Below are positions 35,405-44,212 of a DNA stretch of 64,000 bases, in pieces. Position 1 is the first letter of the stretch. The number at the start of each line of letters is the position of its first letter. The notes under the pieces are model-generated. The model ran no database searches. It saw nothing but the letters and a program-made list of their open reading frames with translations, and was not told the DNA's origin. Position numbers and translations under genes: made by a program. This DNA comes from Chitinophagaceae bacterium (GTDB lineage Bacteria; Bacteroidota; Bacteroidia; Chitinophagales; Chitinophagaceae), in assembly GCA_024103425.1 (NCBI GenBank), contig JAGFIS010000008.1, positions 124,001 to 188,000 on the forward strand, read 5' to 3'.

Positions 35405-35652
35405 TCTTAAATAGTTTGGCTACCGGTACTCTTCAGATAATTAAAAGCCGAATTTCTATTCTGTTGTCAACAGTTAGCCTAATCAATTTTAAATGGGCTC
35501 GAAAGAAGAACATAAAATCTGATCTTGATATTTCTTTATAGTCCAACGTACCAGTTTGTTTAATGTATTAATTGTTGAGATATAAGCTATATCCCTTAAA
35601 GAGTTTTATTCTCTGATGCCTGCTCCAAAAAGAACGCCATGTTAATTCACCT
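35405..35652. other. Intergenic region between thpR and paaE (convergent)
   Basis: 248 bp, A+T-rich. A short hairpin GATATA-AGC-TATATC (around 35580-35595) is present, without a clear T run. Nothing else supported. Confidence 0.4.
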
Positions 35653-36720
35653 CTACTGATCATAATCCACCTCACACTCAGGTGTACGTGGGTGCGACTG
35701 GCAGGTGAGGATATAACCGGCTTCTACTTCATAATCTTCCAATCCGTAGTTACAGTCCATTTCCACTTCGCCCTTCAGCAACTTAGCGCGGCAGGTAGTG
35801 CAAACACCGCTCTTGCAGGAGTAGGGTAAGTCGATACCCATATCCAGTCCCGCATCCAGGATAGTGGGAGTTTCGTATGGGACTTTGATTTCGTAGGTAC
35901 GTCCATCGACGGTGATGGCCACATCGCTTTCTTCGCCGGATACCGCTTCGGGTTGTTTTTCTTCTTTCTTCTTTTCTTCTGCAACGGGCGTATTGAATAA
36001 CTCGAAATGAATTTTAGAACTTTCCACTCCCGCATCGACGAGGTAATCTCTTACGGCGAATATCATAGCCTCGGGACCGCAGACGAAGAAGTCATCGGCC
36101 TTGCTGATGCTGAACAGCGGTTCTGCGAGTTTGAGTTTTTCAGGGTCAATCCTTCCGGTGTTCAGCGGCGAGTCGGTTTGTTCTTTACTGAGTACGTGGG
36201 TAAGCGCAAAGCGATTCATATATTTATCCTTCAGCCCTTCGAGTTCGTCTTTAAAGATGATGGTAGCCACGCTTTTGTTTCCGTAGAAAAGGGCTACACG
36301 GCTTTCAGGCTCTGTTGCCAGAACTGTTTTAATAATAGAGATGATAGGCGTGATCCCGCTGCCCGCAGCGAAGAAGACGTAATATTTGGATTGTGCCGGG
36401 TTGAGCTCTGTATAGAAACTGCCGGCAGGTTCCATGATCTCTAGTTCATCTCCCTCTTTAAGTTTTTCCAGGGCAAACGTACTGAACACTCCGTCAGGTA
36501 TACGTTTAACCGCAACCGTAAGTTTGTTTTCCAGCGGACTGCTACAAATCGAGTAGGCACGTCTTTTATCGTCGATGTCACTTTTTATGGTGATGTTTTG
36601 GCCTTGTTTGTATGCAAAGAGCTCCAGCTTTTCTTCGGGAATATCAAATTCAATAGATACGCATTCAGGGGTTTCCTTAGTTATTTTTTTTACTTTAATT
36701 CTGTGAAAATGTCTTGCCAC
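35653..36720 (-). CDS. paaE: Phenylacetyl-CoA epoxidase reductase PaaE
   Basis: 355 residues starting at GTG 36720 (ARHFHRIKVKKI), the usual start of the family. The ATG-type frame extension to 36861 is rejected because a perfect -7 box lies at 36741-36748. Domains: FAD-binding flavodoxin-reductase barrel (RAYSICSS, about 85-92 by this start minus a few), NAD domain (FFAAGSGITPIISII), and a C-terminal plant-type [2Fe-2S] ferredoxin domain with C-SGVC-TTC-type cysteines (SCKSGVCTTCRAK) plus a final Cys in LTCQSHP. It feeds electrons from NADPH to PaaA. Confidence 0.94.
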   Translation of the reverse strand: MARHFHRIKVKKITKETPECVSIEFDIPEEKLELFAYKQGQNITIKSDIDDKRRAYSICSSPLENKLTVAVKRIPDGVFSTFALEKLKEGDELEIMEPAGSFYTELNPAQSKYYVFFAAGSGITPIISIIKTVLATEPESRVALFYGNKSVATIIFKDELEGLKDKYMNRFALTHVLSKEQTDSPLNTGRIDPEKLKLAEPLFSISKADDFFVCGPEAMIFAVRDYLVDAGVESSKIHFELFNTPVAEEKKKEEKQPEAVSGEESDVAITVDGRTYEIKVPYETPTILDAGLDMGIDLPYSCKSGVCTTCRAKLLKGEVEMDCNYGLEDYEVEAGYILTCQSHPRTPECEVDYDQ

Positions 36721-36740
36721 TGTCGTTGATTTAATTCTCT

Positions 36741-36748
36741 CAAAAGTA
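36741..36748 (-). promoter_or_regulatory. -7 box of paaE
   Basis: On the minus strand TACTTTTG, an exact TAnnTTTG match, leaving roughly a 15-nt leader before the GTG start at 36720. No clear -33 element was found. It decides the start codon. Confidence 0.6.
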
Positions 36749-37021
36749 GTGATTACTTTCTCTTCCGCGTTTGTGAGGAACGGAATGAGAACCGGGCCGG
36801 TTTGCGGACAGTAATGCGCAGGTTGGTGAAAATTATCCGGCCCCGGGGATGCGGGTGCCATACTGGCAACTGGGGATATATAATAAGACTTTCTTAAAAG
36901 GTTGATTTATTGAACGAAATAAATTTTCTTTTAAAATATTAATAAATAATACTTACTTTAGCTAAAGAATTAGTTTTTCCTCTTATCCCCCGAAAGCCTA
37001 ACCCCCAAGTCAGTACTTTTC

Positions 37022-37161
37022 GAGAGTATTGATATTTGTAAAGAATATATCCGATGAACTTTAGTTAACTACTATATATTATCAGGTCTTACCTATAACT
37101 CTTTTTCTTGTGGTTTCAGAGGTAAGCAAGGCCGGTGATGTTTATCATCGGCCATTTTTTT
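37022..37161 (+). ncRNA. Candidate small RNA with a strong terminator (unannotated)
   Basis: A plus-strand element between two minus-strand genes (paaE and the HNH-like gene) with no open frame. Features: a -7-like TACTTTTC at 37014-37021, an inverted repeat CTTACCT (37088-37094)/AGGTAAG (37120-37126) and the terminator hairpin at 37130-37161. The start is a guess. It does not match SRP RNA, tRNA or any riboswitch I recognise. Confidence 0.4.
37130..37161 (+). terminator. Rho-independent terminator of the candidate small RNA
   Basis: 10-bp stem GGCCGGTGAT/ATCATCGGCC (one G-T pair), loop GTTT, then a run of seven T. It points along the plus strand, where no coding gene ends; on the minus strand the hairpin is not followed by T. 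Confidence 0.88.
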
Positions 37162-37325
37162 GAATACTGCAATAATCACCTGTTCCAGTAAAAAACGATT
37201 AACCATATTAATAGGGGGACATGAATTTCCCTGGCGGCAACCTGGTGTTGAACAAGGTGTTGTCGTCGGAAAGGACGTGTGTACATTTATCCCGGCTGCG
37301 TTAAAACCGGGGGCGCTTTCTTATA

Positions 37326-37886
37326 TCAAGCCTTTTTCCAGCTTTCTCCTCTTTGAATCCTGTAGAGTGTCATTTCGCTCACTCCGAATTTTTCTGCAAT
37401 CTGCTTCTTGGTCATTTTACGCTTCGGGTTGGCGAGCTGGGCTTTCATTGCCTGAACTTTTGCAAGGGTCAGCTTTAGTCCTTTAGTTCTGTTTTTCTGT
37501 ACTTCTTTATACGCCTTGCGCTTCGGACTCTTCTGCTGATGTGCTATAGCCTCTTCCTGGGTAACCCATTTCAGGTTTTTAGCACGATTGTCCTCCCTTT
37601 TGTGGTTCAGGTGAATGACGATCTTTTTCTTTCCTGTAGGCTTTGGTAAAAAGAGGCGCGCGACTTCGCGGTGGATGTAGTAAGTGTTGCTGAGGCCCCC
37701 GGCATGAATGTTCAAAGTGTTGTATCCGGAAGTCTGAGACCCGTTTAAGATTCTTCCGTCCTCGAAGATATCTTTTTTGTAAGCTGCGATTCTGCCGTTC
37801 GAACTGATGGCATACTTGTTTCGCATCTGCTGGTAGCCCTTAAAATGAAGGGGTTTCCATGTTTCGCCTGATACTTTTTTTACCAT
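37326..37886 (-). CDS. NUMOD4/HNH-type homing-endonuclease-like protein with C-terminal helix-turn-helix
   Basis: 186 residues. N-terminal NUMOD4-like part (ETWKPLHFKGYQQ, YAISSNGRIAAYK), an HNH-like segment (IHLNHKREDNRAKNLKWVT), then a basic linker and a C-terminal resolvase-type helix-turn-helix (MTKKQIAEKFGVSEMTLYRI). This layout is typical of stand-alone HNH proteins related to homing endonucleases, but no intron or intein lies nearby. It starts 2 bp after ligA stops. On its 3' side a GC-rich inverted repeat (37290-37315) may terminate transcription. Confidence 0.8.
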   Translation of the reverse strand: MVKKVSGETWKPLHFKGYQQMRNKYAISSNGRIAAYKKDIFEDGRILNGSQTSGYNTLNIHAGGLSNTYYIHREVARLFLPKPTGKKKIVIHLNHKREDNRAKNLKWVTQEEAIAHQQKSPKRKAYKEVQKNRTKGLKLTLAKVQAMKAQLANPKRKMTKKQIAEKFGVSEMTLYRIQRGESWKKA

Positions 37887-37888
37887 GG

Positions 37889-39964
37889 TTATTTGGAATG
37901 ATTCATCAAATCTAAAAATTCCTTTTCATTTAAAATCTGAATTGATTTTATTTTTCTGGCTTTTTCGAGTTTGCTTCCGGCGGCTTCCCCTACTACCAGA
38001 TAGTCGAGGTGGGCACTGACCGAAGAGAGTAACCTGCCCCCGTTATCCTCTGCCAGTTTCTCGGCGTCCCTGCGTTTCATTCCCTCAAGAGTACCCGTAA
38101 ACAGGAAGGTCTTGCCCGCAAGAGACCCGGTGGCTTCCTGCTTGTGCACTCCTTTCATGTTTACTCCTTTGTGCCTTAATTCCTGCAGCATTTTCAAATT
38201 ATGGTCGTCGTGGAAAAAGGAGTAGATACTTTCACTGACCCGTGGTCCTATATCTTTCAGGCTTTGCAGCCGCCCTTTGTCAAAGTGTTGCAGATCCGAC
38301 AAGTCTTCCACGTTTGAAGCCAGCTCCTTCGCCGTGGCCTCGCCGACATACCGTATGCCCAGACCGTAAATCAGCCGGTTCAGTTCCTGGGTTTTTGAGT
38401 TCTCGATAGCCGTTTGCAGGTTTTCAATCGACTTTTTGCCGAATCCTTCCATGCCCGAAAGGCGGTTATAGTCTATTGAATAAAGCGACGGGATATCCGT
38501 GATGATTTTTTCTTCGTAGAATCTTCTGACGTTGGACTCTCCGAGCGATTTGATATCCATTGCATCCTTGCTGGCGAAGTGTATGATGCGTTCCACCACC
38601 TGAGCCGGACAGTTGATATTCATACACCTCCAAACGGCTTCCCCCTCGGGCTTGACAAGCTTGTCGCCACAGACAGGGCAATACGTCGGAAAGTGTATTT
38701 TCTTCTCAGAACCGTCTCTCAGTTCGGTGAGGGGTTTGACTATGTAAGGAATCACATCACCGGCGCGCTCGACAATAACGGTATCGCCTATCCGTAGGTC
38801 TTTTTCCTGAATGATACCTTCGTTGAACAGCGAAACAGAGGAAACGGTAACACCGCCAATATGGACAGGCTCGAGTTTTGCAACGGGGGTAACGGCTCCG
38901 GTACGGCCTACCTGAAACTCTACGTCTTTCAGTTTGGTGGTAGCTTGTCTTGCCTTGAATTTAAAGGCCATTGCCCAACGCGGATGATGGCTGGTGCTGC
39001 CGGCCATATTCTGGAAAACCTTCTCGTCTACTTTTACCACCATGCCGTCGATTTCGTAAGGCAGGTTATCACGCCCTGTTTCGAAACTGAGGCAGTATTC
39101 GACCACCTTGTTAATATCGGTGTATGTTCTGATGTCGTGCTGTGGTGTCTTAAATCCGAGTGCGTTTAAAACTTCTATAGTGCCCGAGTGTGTGCTGAGT
39201 TGCTTGTTCTCTTCTCCGCTGTATTCTACATAGCTGACGTGATAGAGCACGGCCTCTAACCTGCGCCTGCCGACCTCTGCAGGGTCTTTCATTCTGAGCG
39301 ATCCCGCTGCGGCATTCCTCGGATTGGCCAGAGGTGCGGCACCTTCCTTCATCAGCTCTTCGTTGAACCTCCTGAAGTTCTCTTTGGTGAGCAGGATTTC
39401 TCCGCGGATTTCAATTTTACGGATTCCATATTTAGAGAATGATGCAGACAGGGGAACCGATCGGATCTGACGGATGTTGGTTGTGATATCATCTCCTTCG
39501 GCACCGTCGCCGCGGGTGGTGCCCCTTACAAGCAAATCGTTTTCGTAAATAAGAGAAATACCTGCTCCGTCGTATTTGGGTTCCACACTGAAATGGACGT
39601 GTGGGGACTTAACAAAAGAGTTCAGCCGTTGCCTCCAATCGATAACATCCTGAGGGTTATAGCTGTTCTCCAGACTCAGCATGGGCGCCAGATGCTTCAC
39701 TGTTACGAAGTCGTCGTTGAGATCTTTTCCTACACGTTGCGTCGGAGAATCGGGAGTTATCCATTCCGGATGTTCGCGTTCTAAAGCTTCAAGCTTTTTA
39801 TACAGTTTGTCGTATTCCTCATCGCTCAGCAACGGGTCGTTAACTACATAGTATCGATACTCGTGAAAGCGGAGTAATTCCCTTAATCGCCTGATATCTG
39901 GCTTACTTGTGAGGTATTTCTTCGAGTCTTCAAGAAATTGTCTTATTTCCTCCTTTGAATACAT
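37889..39964 (-). CDS. ligA: NAD-dependent DNA ligase LigA
   Basis: 691 residues from the ATG at 39964; the six-residue upstream extension begins with TTG inside the -7 box and is rejected. Family parts: the adenylation domain with catalytic Lys in VEPKYDGAGISL, NTase motifs (RGDGAEGDDITTNI), OB fold with RAGDVIPYI, a four-Cys zinc finger (CPVCGDKLV, C..NINCPAQ), HhH domains (GLGIRYVGEATAKEL) and a C-terminal BRCT (FLFTGTLEGMKRRDAEKL). It seals nicks in replication. A clear promoter precedes it. Confidence 0.97.
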   Translation of the reverse strand: MYSKEEIRQFLEDSKKYLTSKPDIRRLRELLRFHEYRYYVVNDPLLSDEEYDKLYKKLEALEREHPEWITPDSPTQRVGKDLNDDFVTVKHLAPMLSLENSYNPQDVIDWRQRLNSFVKSPHVHFSVEPKYDGAGISLIYENDLLVRGTTRGDGAEGDDITTNIRQIRSVPLSASFSKYGIRKIEIRGEILLTKENFRRFNEELMKEGAAPLANPRNAAAGSLRMKDPAEVGRRRLEAVLYHVSYVEYSGEENKQLSTHSGTIEVLNALGFKTPQHDIRTYTDINKVVEYCLSFETGRDNLPYEIDGMVVKVDEKVFQNMAGSTSHHPRWAMAFKFKARQATTKLKDVEFQVGRTGAVTPVAKLEPVHIGGVTVSSVSLFNEGIIQEKDLRIGDTVIVERAGDVIPYIVKPLTELRDGSEKKIHFPTYCPVCGDKLVKPEGEAVWRCMNINCPAQVVERIIHFASKDAMDIKSLGESNVRRFYEEKIITDIPSLYSIDYNRLSGMEGFGKKSIENLQTAIENSKTQELNRLIYGLGIRYVGEATAKELASNVEDLSDLQHFDKGRLQSLKDIGPRVSESIYSFFHDDHNLKMLQELRHKGVNMKGVHKQEATGSLAGKTFLFTGTLEGMKRRDAEKLAEDNGGRLLSSVSAHLDYLVVGEAAGSKLEKARKIKSIQILNEKEFLDLMNHSK

Positions 39965-39979
39965 ACAAACCGGTTTACC

Positions 39980-40012
39980 CAAAGGTACATGATAGAAAAT
40001 TTGGTGCCGAAA
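39980..40012 (-). promoter_or_regulatory. Promoter of ligA
   Basis: On the minus strand TACCTTTG (39987-39980), an exact TAnnTTTG match, with TTTC 21 nt upstream (one mismatch to TTTG). Predicted start of transcription about 12 nt before the ATG at 39964. Confidence 0.6.
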
Positions 40013-40062
40013 ATTAAGAGAGGTCTAAAAAGTGAATTGAAATACATTTCCAACAGTAAGAG

Positions 40063-42270
40063 CTATTCGCCTTCGCTGCCGTCTTTCTGATAGGCTTTGA
40101 TGAAGAGCGCTCCCAGGTTCTTCTGCGGCGGGATGTAGTCTTCAAACGTTTCCCTGATCTGTTTAGGGGCCTTCATGAACTGATTGTTCAGTCCGGCCCA
40201 CATCTTCCGCCAATCGATATCCTTGCCTTCGCGAAGGGTATTGTCTAACAGGTCGATGATGGGTTTGTTGACGTTCATAGCACCCGTTTGCTTGGTACTG
40301 ATGATGTGTGCTTCGGGTGCATAGTCCAGAATCGTCTTCAGGTTCTGATATCCCCCGCAGCTGCCCAGCATGATGATTTTGTTACTCTCTGACAGCTGAT
40401 TAATGGTAGCCTGCAGATGGTAGCTGTGTCCGCGGTGGATGATGATAGAAGGAACCAAACCTTGCTCATCCATATAAGCTCTTAGTTGATCTTGTGCTTC
40501 TGCGTCCTTTCCTTCATTATTATCAAGAGGTTTGTTGGCGTAGATCCACACCGGTTTCCCCTTTTTAGATTTAATCTCAATCCACAGTTTTTTGTCGGTA
40601 ATCGTCCAGTCTGATGCAGGGAAACTTGTCAGGTAGCTGTTGTACGACATGATTCCGTCTTTGTCGCCGTAGAAGAACACCTGTTCTATAATTCTGCCGC
40701 TGTCGTCGGTCAGGTAGCTGTTATCAACAGTGTAGATAGGCGGGATACCTATTTCTTTACTCAGGTCGATGTTATTCGCCGGGTCAGAACTCAGAAGGAT
40801 TGTTTTCAGCAAGCCGTAAATCTTCATGCCACGCTCGTCGTTCTGCTTTTTGCAACGATCGAGGTTCCATTCTACGTTGGTAAGCATAGACTTAAGCAGC
40901 GCGGGGTCTGTAATGCTGCCATAGCTGTCAGCCACGTCAACAGCATCTTCCAAAGAGCCGGTTTTTTCGAGGTTGAGCACAAAAGCCTGCATCAGTTTTT
41001 CAGAATTCTGGGGGGCCATTGTCTTCAGGAAGACATCCAGCCGGTTGTATCCCGCTGCCAGTTTGATGAACTTCTTGAATTTATCAAAATTCAATGAAAT
41101 CAATAACGAATCACCATGAGGGTTAGGACCCATTACCTGCATCATTCTGTCGAAGCTGTATTTATAACTCGAGGTGTATATATCGTTTTCTCCCAATACC
41201 ATCATATAGTACAGCTCTTGTGCGTTCAGTGGGTTCAGCGCCTGAAAGCGAATGTTATTGGGCATCTCGTGCAAGTCGTTGATCGGAGTTACGAAGTGCT
41301 GAATGGCTTTTCTCTGCAGCATATCGACCAGGCCGTTGGCTCCGAACATGGCTATCGGGGTATCTTTTCTTATCAGCCGGCCGTAGTATTCGATTTCGGT
41401 TTTAACCAACAGCCTGAAGTATCCGATACTGTCATAACTACTGTCATCGGTACCGGCAACTTTACTAATCTCTTCTATCGTCTTTCTGCCATTGATGAGG
41501 TCATCGAGGAACGGAAAGTAAAACAAGGCGCGAGGTTGCCTTGCGAGCTGTACTACCGTCTGGATGCGGCTGTCTTTACTCCTGCTGATGAGTTGTCCCT
41601 GTTTGGTGGCCCTGCTTTGGCTGTAAGAATAAAGCTGGCTCGGGCTATTATTAAATGCAACGATAACCAAAGAGTCTGCAAAGTCTTCCTCCGCATAAGG
41701 GCCGATGTTACTCAATATCTCTCCCGGATAAAGTGTTGCGAACTTTTTAAACAAAGTCAATCTGCTCTCCTGATACCCTTCGTTGTCGCGAAATAAGTTG
41801 ACTACGATCTTTCCCACTTCGTAAGGAGCTTTCTCGATATATGGCAGCATACTTTCGCCGTTCATCTGGGCGTAGAACACATCCGTAAAACAGTCGAGTA
41901 ATGAAGGCGCCATGGAAGGAGGCAGGGAATGACCCCTCCATGCATTGATAAAATCTCTGATGAGGAATTCCAGATATCTGAGGTATCTGACTTTGTCGTT
42001 GTTGGTTTTCAGATCCTTGTTTTCTTCGATATCGTTTCTGAGGACATTAATCCTTCGGAAAATAGCATCGGTTACCAGCAGATTGATATCTGAATTGGAT
42101 CCAACCCTGATGACACCGTCCTGATGCCCATCTGCCCTGTCAGCTCTGATTTGTTCTTTTACTATCCGGTCGTGGAAGACCTGGCGGGCCAAAGGGATAT
42201 TCGTTGTGTCTGCGGAAAAAACCAAAGCAGGGAACGAAAAAAATCCTAGGATGAGTAAAAGTATTTTCAT
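40063..42270 (-). CDS. Exported protein with a caspase-like (clan CD) C-terminal domain
   Basis: 735 residues with a signal peptide (about 1-20, ending VFSA) and then about 550 residues of mostly helical sequence I do not recognise. Near the C-terminus a strand-helix-strand pattern IIIHRGHSYH (H612, H615), helix, IIMLGSCGGYQ (C638) matches the His/Cys dyad arrangement of clan CD cysteine peptidases (caspase, gingipain, CHAT): His at the end of a hydrophobic strand, then Gly-His, and a Cys at the end of the next strand after a small residue. A secreted caspase-fold protein is an inference from this pattern. An exact -7 box stands 53 nt upstream. Confidence 0.6.
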   Translation of the reverse strand: MKILLLILGFFSFPALVFSADTTNIPLARQVFHDRIVKEQIRADRADGHQDGVIRVGSNSDINLLVTDAIFRRINVLRNDIEENKDLKTNNDKVRYLRYLEFLIRDFINAWRGHSLPPSMAPSLLDCFTDVFYAQMNGESMLPYIEKAPYEVGKIVVNLFRDNEGYQESRLTLFKKFATLYPGEILSNIGPYAEEDFADSLVIVAFNNSPSQLYSYSQSRATKQGQLISRSKDSRIQTVVQLARQPRALFYFPFLDDLINGRKTIEEISKVAGTDDSSYDSIGYFRLLVKTEIEYYGRLIRKDTPIAMFGANGLVDMLQRKAIQHFVTPINDLHEMPNNIRFQALNPLNAQELYYMMVLGENDIYTSSYKYSFDRMMQVMGPNPHGDSLLISLNFDKFKKFIKLAAGYNRLDVFLKTMAPQNSEKLMQAFVLNLEKTGSLEDAVDVADSYGSITDPALLKSMLTNVEWNLDRCKKQNDERGMKIYGLLKTILLSSDPANNIDLSKEIGIPPIYTVDNSYLTDDSGRIIEQVFFYGDKDGIMSYNSYLTSFPASDWTITDKKLWIEIKSKKGKPVWIYANKPLDNNEGKDAEAQDQLRAYMDEQGLVPSIIIHRGHSYHLQATINQLSESNKIIMLGSCGGYQNLKTILDYAPEAHIISTKQTGAMNVNKPIIDLLDNTLREGKDIDWRKMWAGLNNQFMKAPKQIRETFEDYIPPQKNLGALFIKAYQKDGSEGE

Positions 42271-42322
42271 ATTCAGGCAAACAGGTCCGGAGAATAAGAT
42301 TGCAAAAGGGCCAATGCAGTTG

Positions 42323-42330
42323 CAAAGTTA
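42323..42330 (-). promoter_or_regulatory. -7 box of the caspase-like gene
   Basis: On the minus strand TAACTTTG, an exact TAnnTTTG match, with about a 49-nt leader before the ATG at 42270. No -33 element at the expected spacing. Confidence 0.45.
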
Positions 42331-42449
42331 ACGCCGGCAAACCAAGATTACGGAAAATTAAGGAAAATTAACAGCTGTGGCCCTTTGATTAACCAATATT
42401 TAAGTCCGTATTCCAATGCCCATAACAACCGCGCAGGTGATATCTTGTG

Positions 42450-43022
42450 TCAGATTTTGAAGCTTTTTCGGTGAAAAGGTGATAAACCATAGATTTCTAT
42501 GGCTTTACGGTGTTCGGGGGTACCGTATCCCTTGTTTTTCTGCCAACCGTATTGTGGGAAGTTTTTATCCAGCGCGTTCATCAGTTCATCTCTGTGTGTT
42601 TTAGCCAAAATTCCCGCCGCTGCGATAGACGCATATAACCCGTCGCCATGGATGATACATTTATGCGGAATATCGGGATACTCCTTAAAGCGATTGCCAT
42701 CCACCAGCAGAAACTCCGGTGTGACTGTAAGGTTTCTCACGGCAATATGCATGGCTTTGTATGTAGCTTGCAGGATGTTAACCTCGTCGATTTCAGAATT
42801 CGGAACTGAAGCTACTGCCCAGGCAATGCTCTCCTGCTCTATGATGGGTCTTAACATTTCCCGCTTGGTGGGAGAAAGTTTTTTACTGTCGTTCAGGTCG
42901 GGGTGAGAAAAATCGGGAGCCAGGATTACCGCTGCGGCAAAAACGGGTCCGGCATAGCACCCCCTTCCGGCTTCATCAATTCCGGCCTCGAGCACATCAC
43001 TTTGAAAAAAAGGTAGCAGCAA
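42450..43022 (-). CDS. rnhB: Ribonuclease HII
   Basis: 190 residues. The start is TTG at 43022 (LLPFFQSDVLEAGIDEAGRG, where family members begin). The TTG at 43040 is itself inside the -7 box. Catalytic acidic residues appear in GIDEAGRG, and in LLVDGN; other family motifs are NDSKKLSPTKRE, KTHRDELM and GYGTPEHRKAI. It cleaves the RNA strand of RNA-DNA hybrids and single ribonucleotides in DNA. Divergently oriented from ctaA. Confidence 0.94.
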   Translation of the reverse strand: MLLPFFQSDVLEAGIDEAGRGCYAGPVFAAAVILAPDFSHPDLNDSKKLSPTKREMLRPIIEQESIAWAVASVPNSEIDEVNILQATYKAMHIAVRNLTVTPEFLLVDGNRFKEYPDIPHKCIIHGDGLYASIAAAGILAKTHRDELMNALDKNFPQYGWQKNKGYGTPEHRKAIEIYGLSPFHRKSFKI

Positions 43023-43037
43023 TCTGATTATTTTTGT

Positions 43038-43045
43038 CAAAAGTA
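43038..43045 (-). promoter_or_regulatory. -7 box of rnhB
   Basis: On the minus strand TACTTTTG, an exact TAnnTTTG match that spans the alternative TTG at 43040. A TTTG lies 23 nt upstream (43072-43069), slightly long. It leaves about 12 nt of leader before TTG 43022. Confidence 0.55.
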
Positions 43046-43125
43046 ACAGCTAAAAGTTTCTTGATGTGCAAAAGCTGTGCGATGAACAGCTCTGTCATCT
43101 CTATCTTTATCAAAAGCGAGCATTT

Positions 43126-44199
43126 ATGTCAAATACATCAGCCACTTCTTCAAACCGCGCAATAGCTATTTGGTTGTACATCGGAGTATTTATGATTGTC
43201 ATGCAGATTCTAATCGGGGGCATTACACGACTGACAGAGAGCGGCCTGAGTATTACGGAGTGGAAGCCGCTGACCGGTACGCTTCCACCCATGAACCAGG
43301 CAGAATGGCAGACTGAGTTTGATAAATATAAAAACACCGCGCAGTTTCAGTACATCCACGGTGATTTTACGTTGAGCGATTTCAAAACCATTTTTTTCTG
43401 GGAGTGGTTTCACCGTAACTGGGCCCGGCTGATGGGACTGGTGTTCATCGTGGGGTTTATTTACTTCCTTGTGAAAAAGAAGTTTAAAAGGGAGATGGTG
43501 ATGCCGCTTGTGTTGTTGTTTGTGTTAGGTGGAATACAGGGAGCGATAGGATGGATAATGGTAAAAAGCGGCCTTGTCCCTGAAAAATATTTTGTTGGAC
43601 ACTTAGAGTTAGCGACGCACTTCATGGCGGCGATGGTACTATTGGTATACTTGTTCTGGTTTGCGCTCAGTCTTTCGGTACCACGGGAAGAAATCATTGT
43701 TAACACGTGGCTAAAGAATGAAACGATACTTATTTGTGTGCTGCTTTTTGTTCAACTGACTTATGGTGCTTTTATGGCCGGGTTGCATGCAGCTATGGCC
43801 GCCCCGACCTGGCCGACGATTAACGGCGAATGGATTCCGGCACATATGTATTCGATGGAACCGGCCTGGAGCAATTGGATTAATAATAAAATAGCTGTCC
43901 AGTTCGTTCACCGTGGGATTGCTTATCTGATTTTGGTAGCAGCCCTGTTCTGGTGGATAACGGCACTGAAGGCAAGAGAAGGAAAATTGTTTATGAAGTA
44001 TCGCCACCTGCCGATGGTACTCGTGATAGTTCAGATAACCCTGGGCATCTTTACGGTAGTATTATCACCGAAGGGAGACAACCTTCTGTATTTCGGAGTG
44101 CTACACCAGATGGCAGGTATTTTGCTCTTACTGGCTTTTGTACTGCAGGTGTATTTAGTGCGCAAGAAACCGGTGAGATACTCGGTGTTCGGAAATTAA
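43126..44199 (+). CDS. ctaA: Heme A synthase (CtaA/COX15)
   Basis: 357 residues from the ATG at 43126; the upstream in-frame extension contains the divergent promoter region. About eight transmembrane helices, GGITRLTESGLSITEWKP after the first, and four conserved His in EWFHRNWARL, HLELATHF, VHRGIAYL and LHQMAG that bind the hemes. It hydroxylates heme O to heme A for cytochrome oxidase. Weak -7-like TATCTTTA at 43102-43109. The patatin gene starts 13 bp after its stop, on the same strand. Confidence 0.95.
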   Translation: MSNTSATSSNRAIAIWLYIGVFMIVMQILIGGITRLTESGLSITEWKPLTGTLPPMNQAEWQTEFDKYKNTAQFQYIHGDFTLSDFKTIFFWEWFHRNWARLMGLVFIVGFIYFLVKKKFKREMVMPLVLLFVLGGIQGAIGWIMVKSGLVPEKYFVGHLELATHFMAAMVLLVYLFWFALSLSVPREEIIVNTWLKNETILICVLLFVQLTYGAFMAGLHAAMAAPTWPTINGEWIPAHMYSMEPAWSNWINNKIAVQFVHRGIAYLILVAALFWWITALKAREGKLFMKYRHLPMVLVIVQITLGIFTVVLSPKGDNLLYFGVLHQMAGILLLLAFVLQVYLVRKKPVRYSVFGN

Positions 44200-44212
44200 G
44201 CAGTTCTTTTTT

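Noticed and set aside
36721-36861. 47-residue N-terminal extension of paaE
   Set aside because: The extension contains the -7 box at 36741-36748 and does not match the family start; GTG at 36720 fits better.
37060-37161. SRP (4.5S-like) RNA
   Set aside because: The conserved GGAAG / AGCA loop sequence of SRP RNA is not present.
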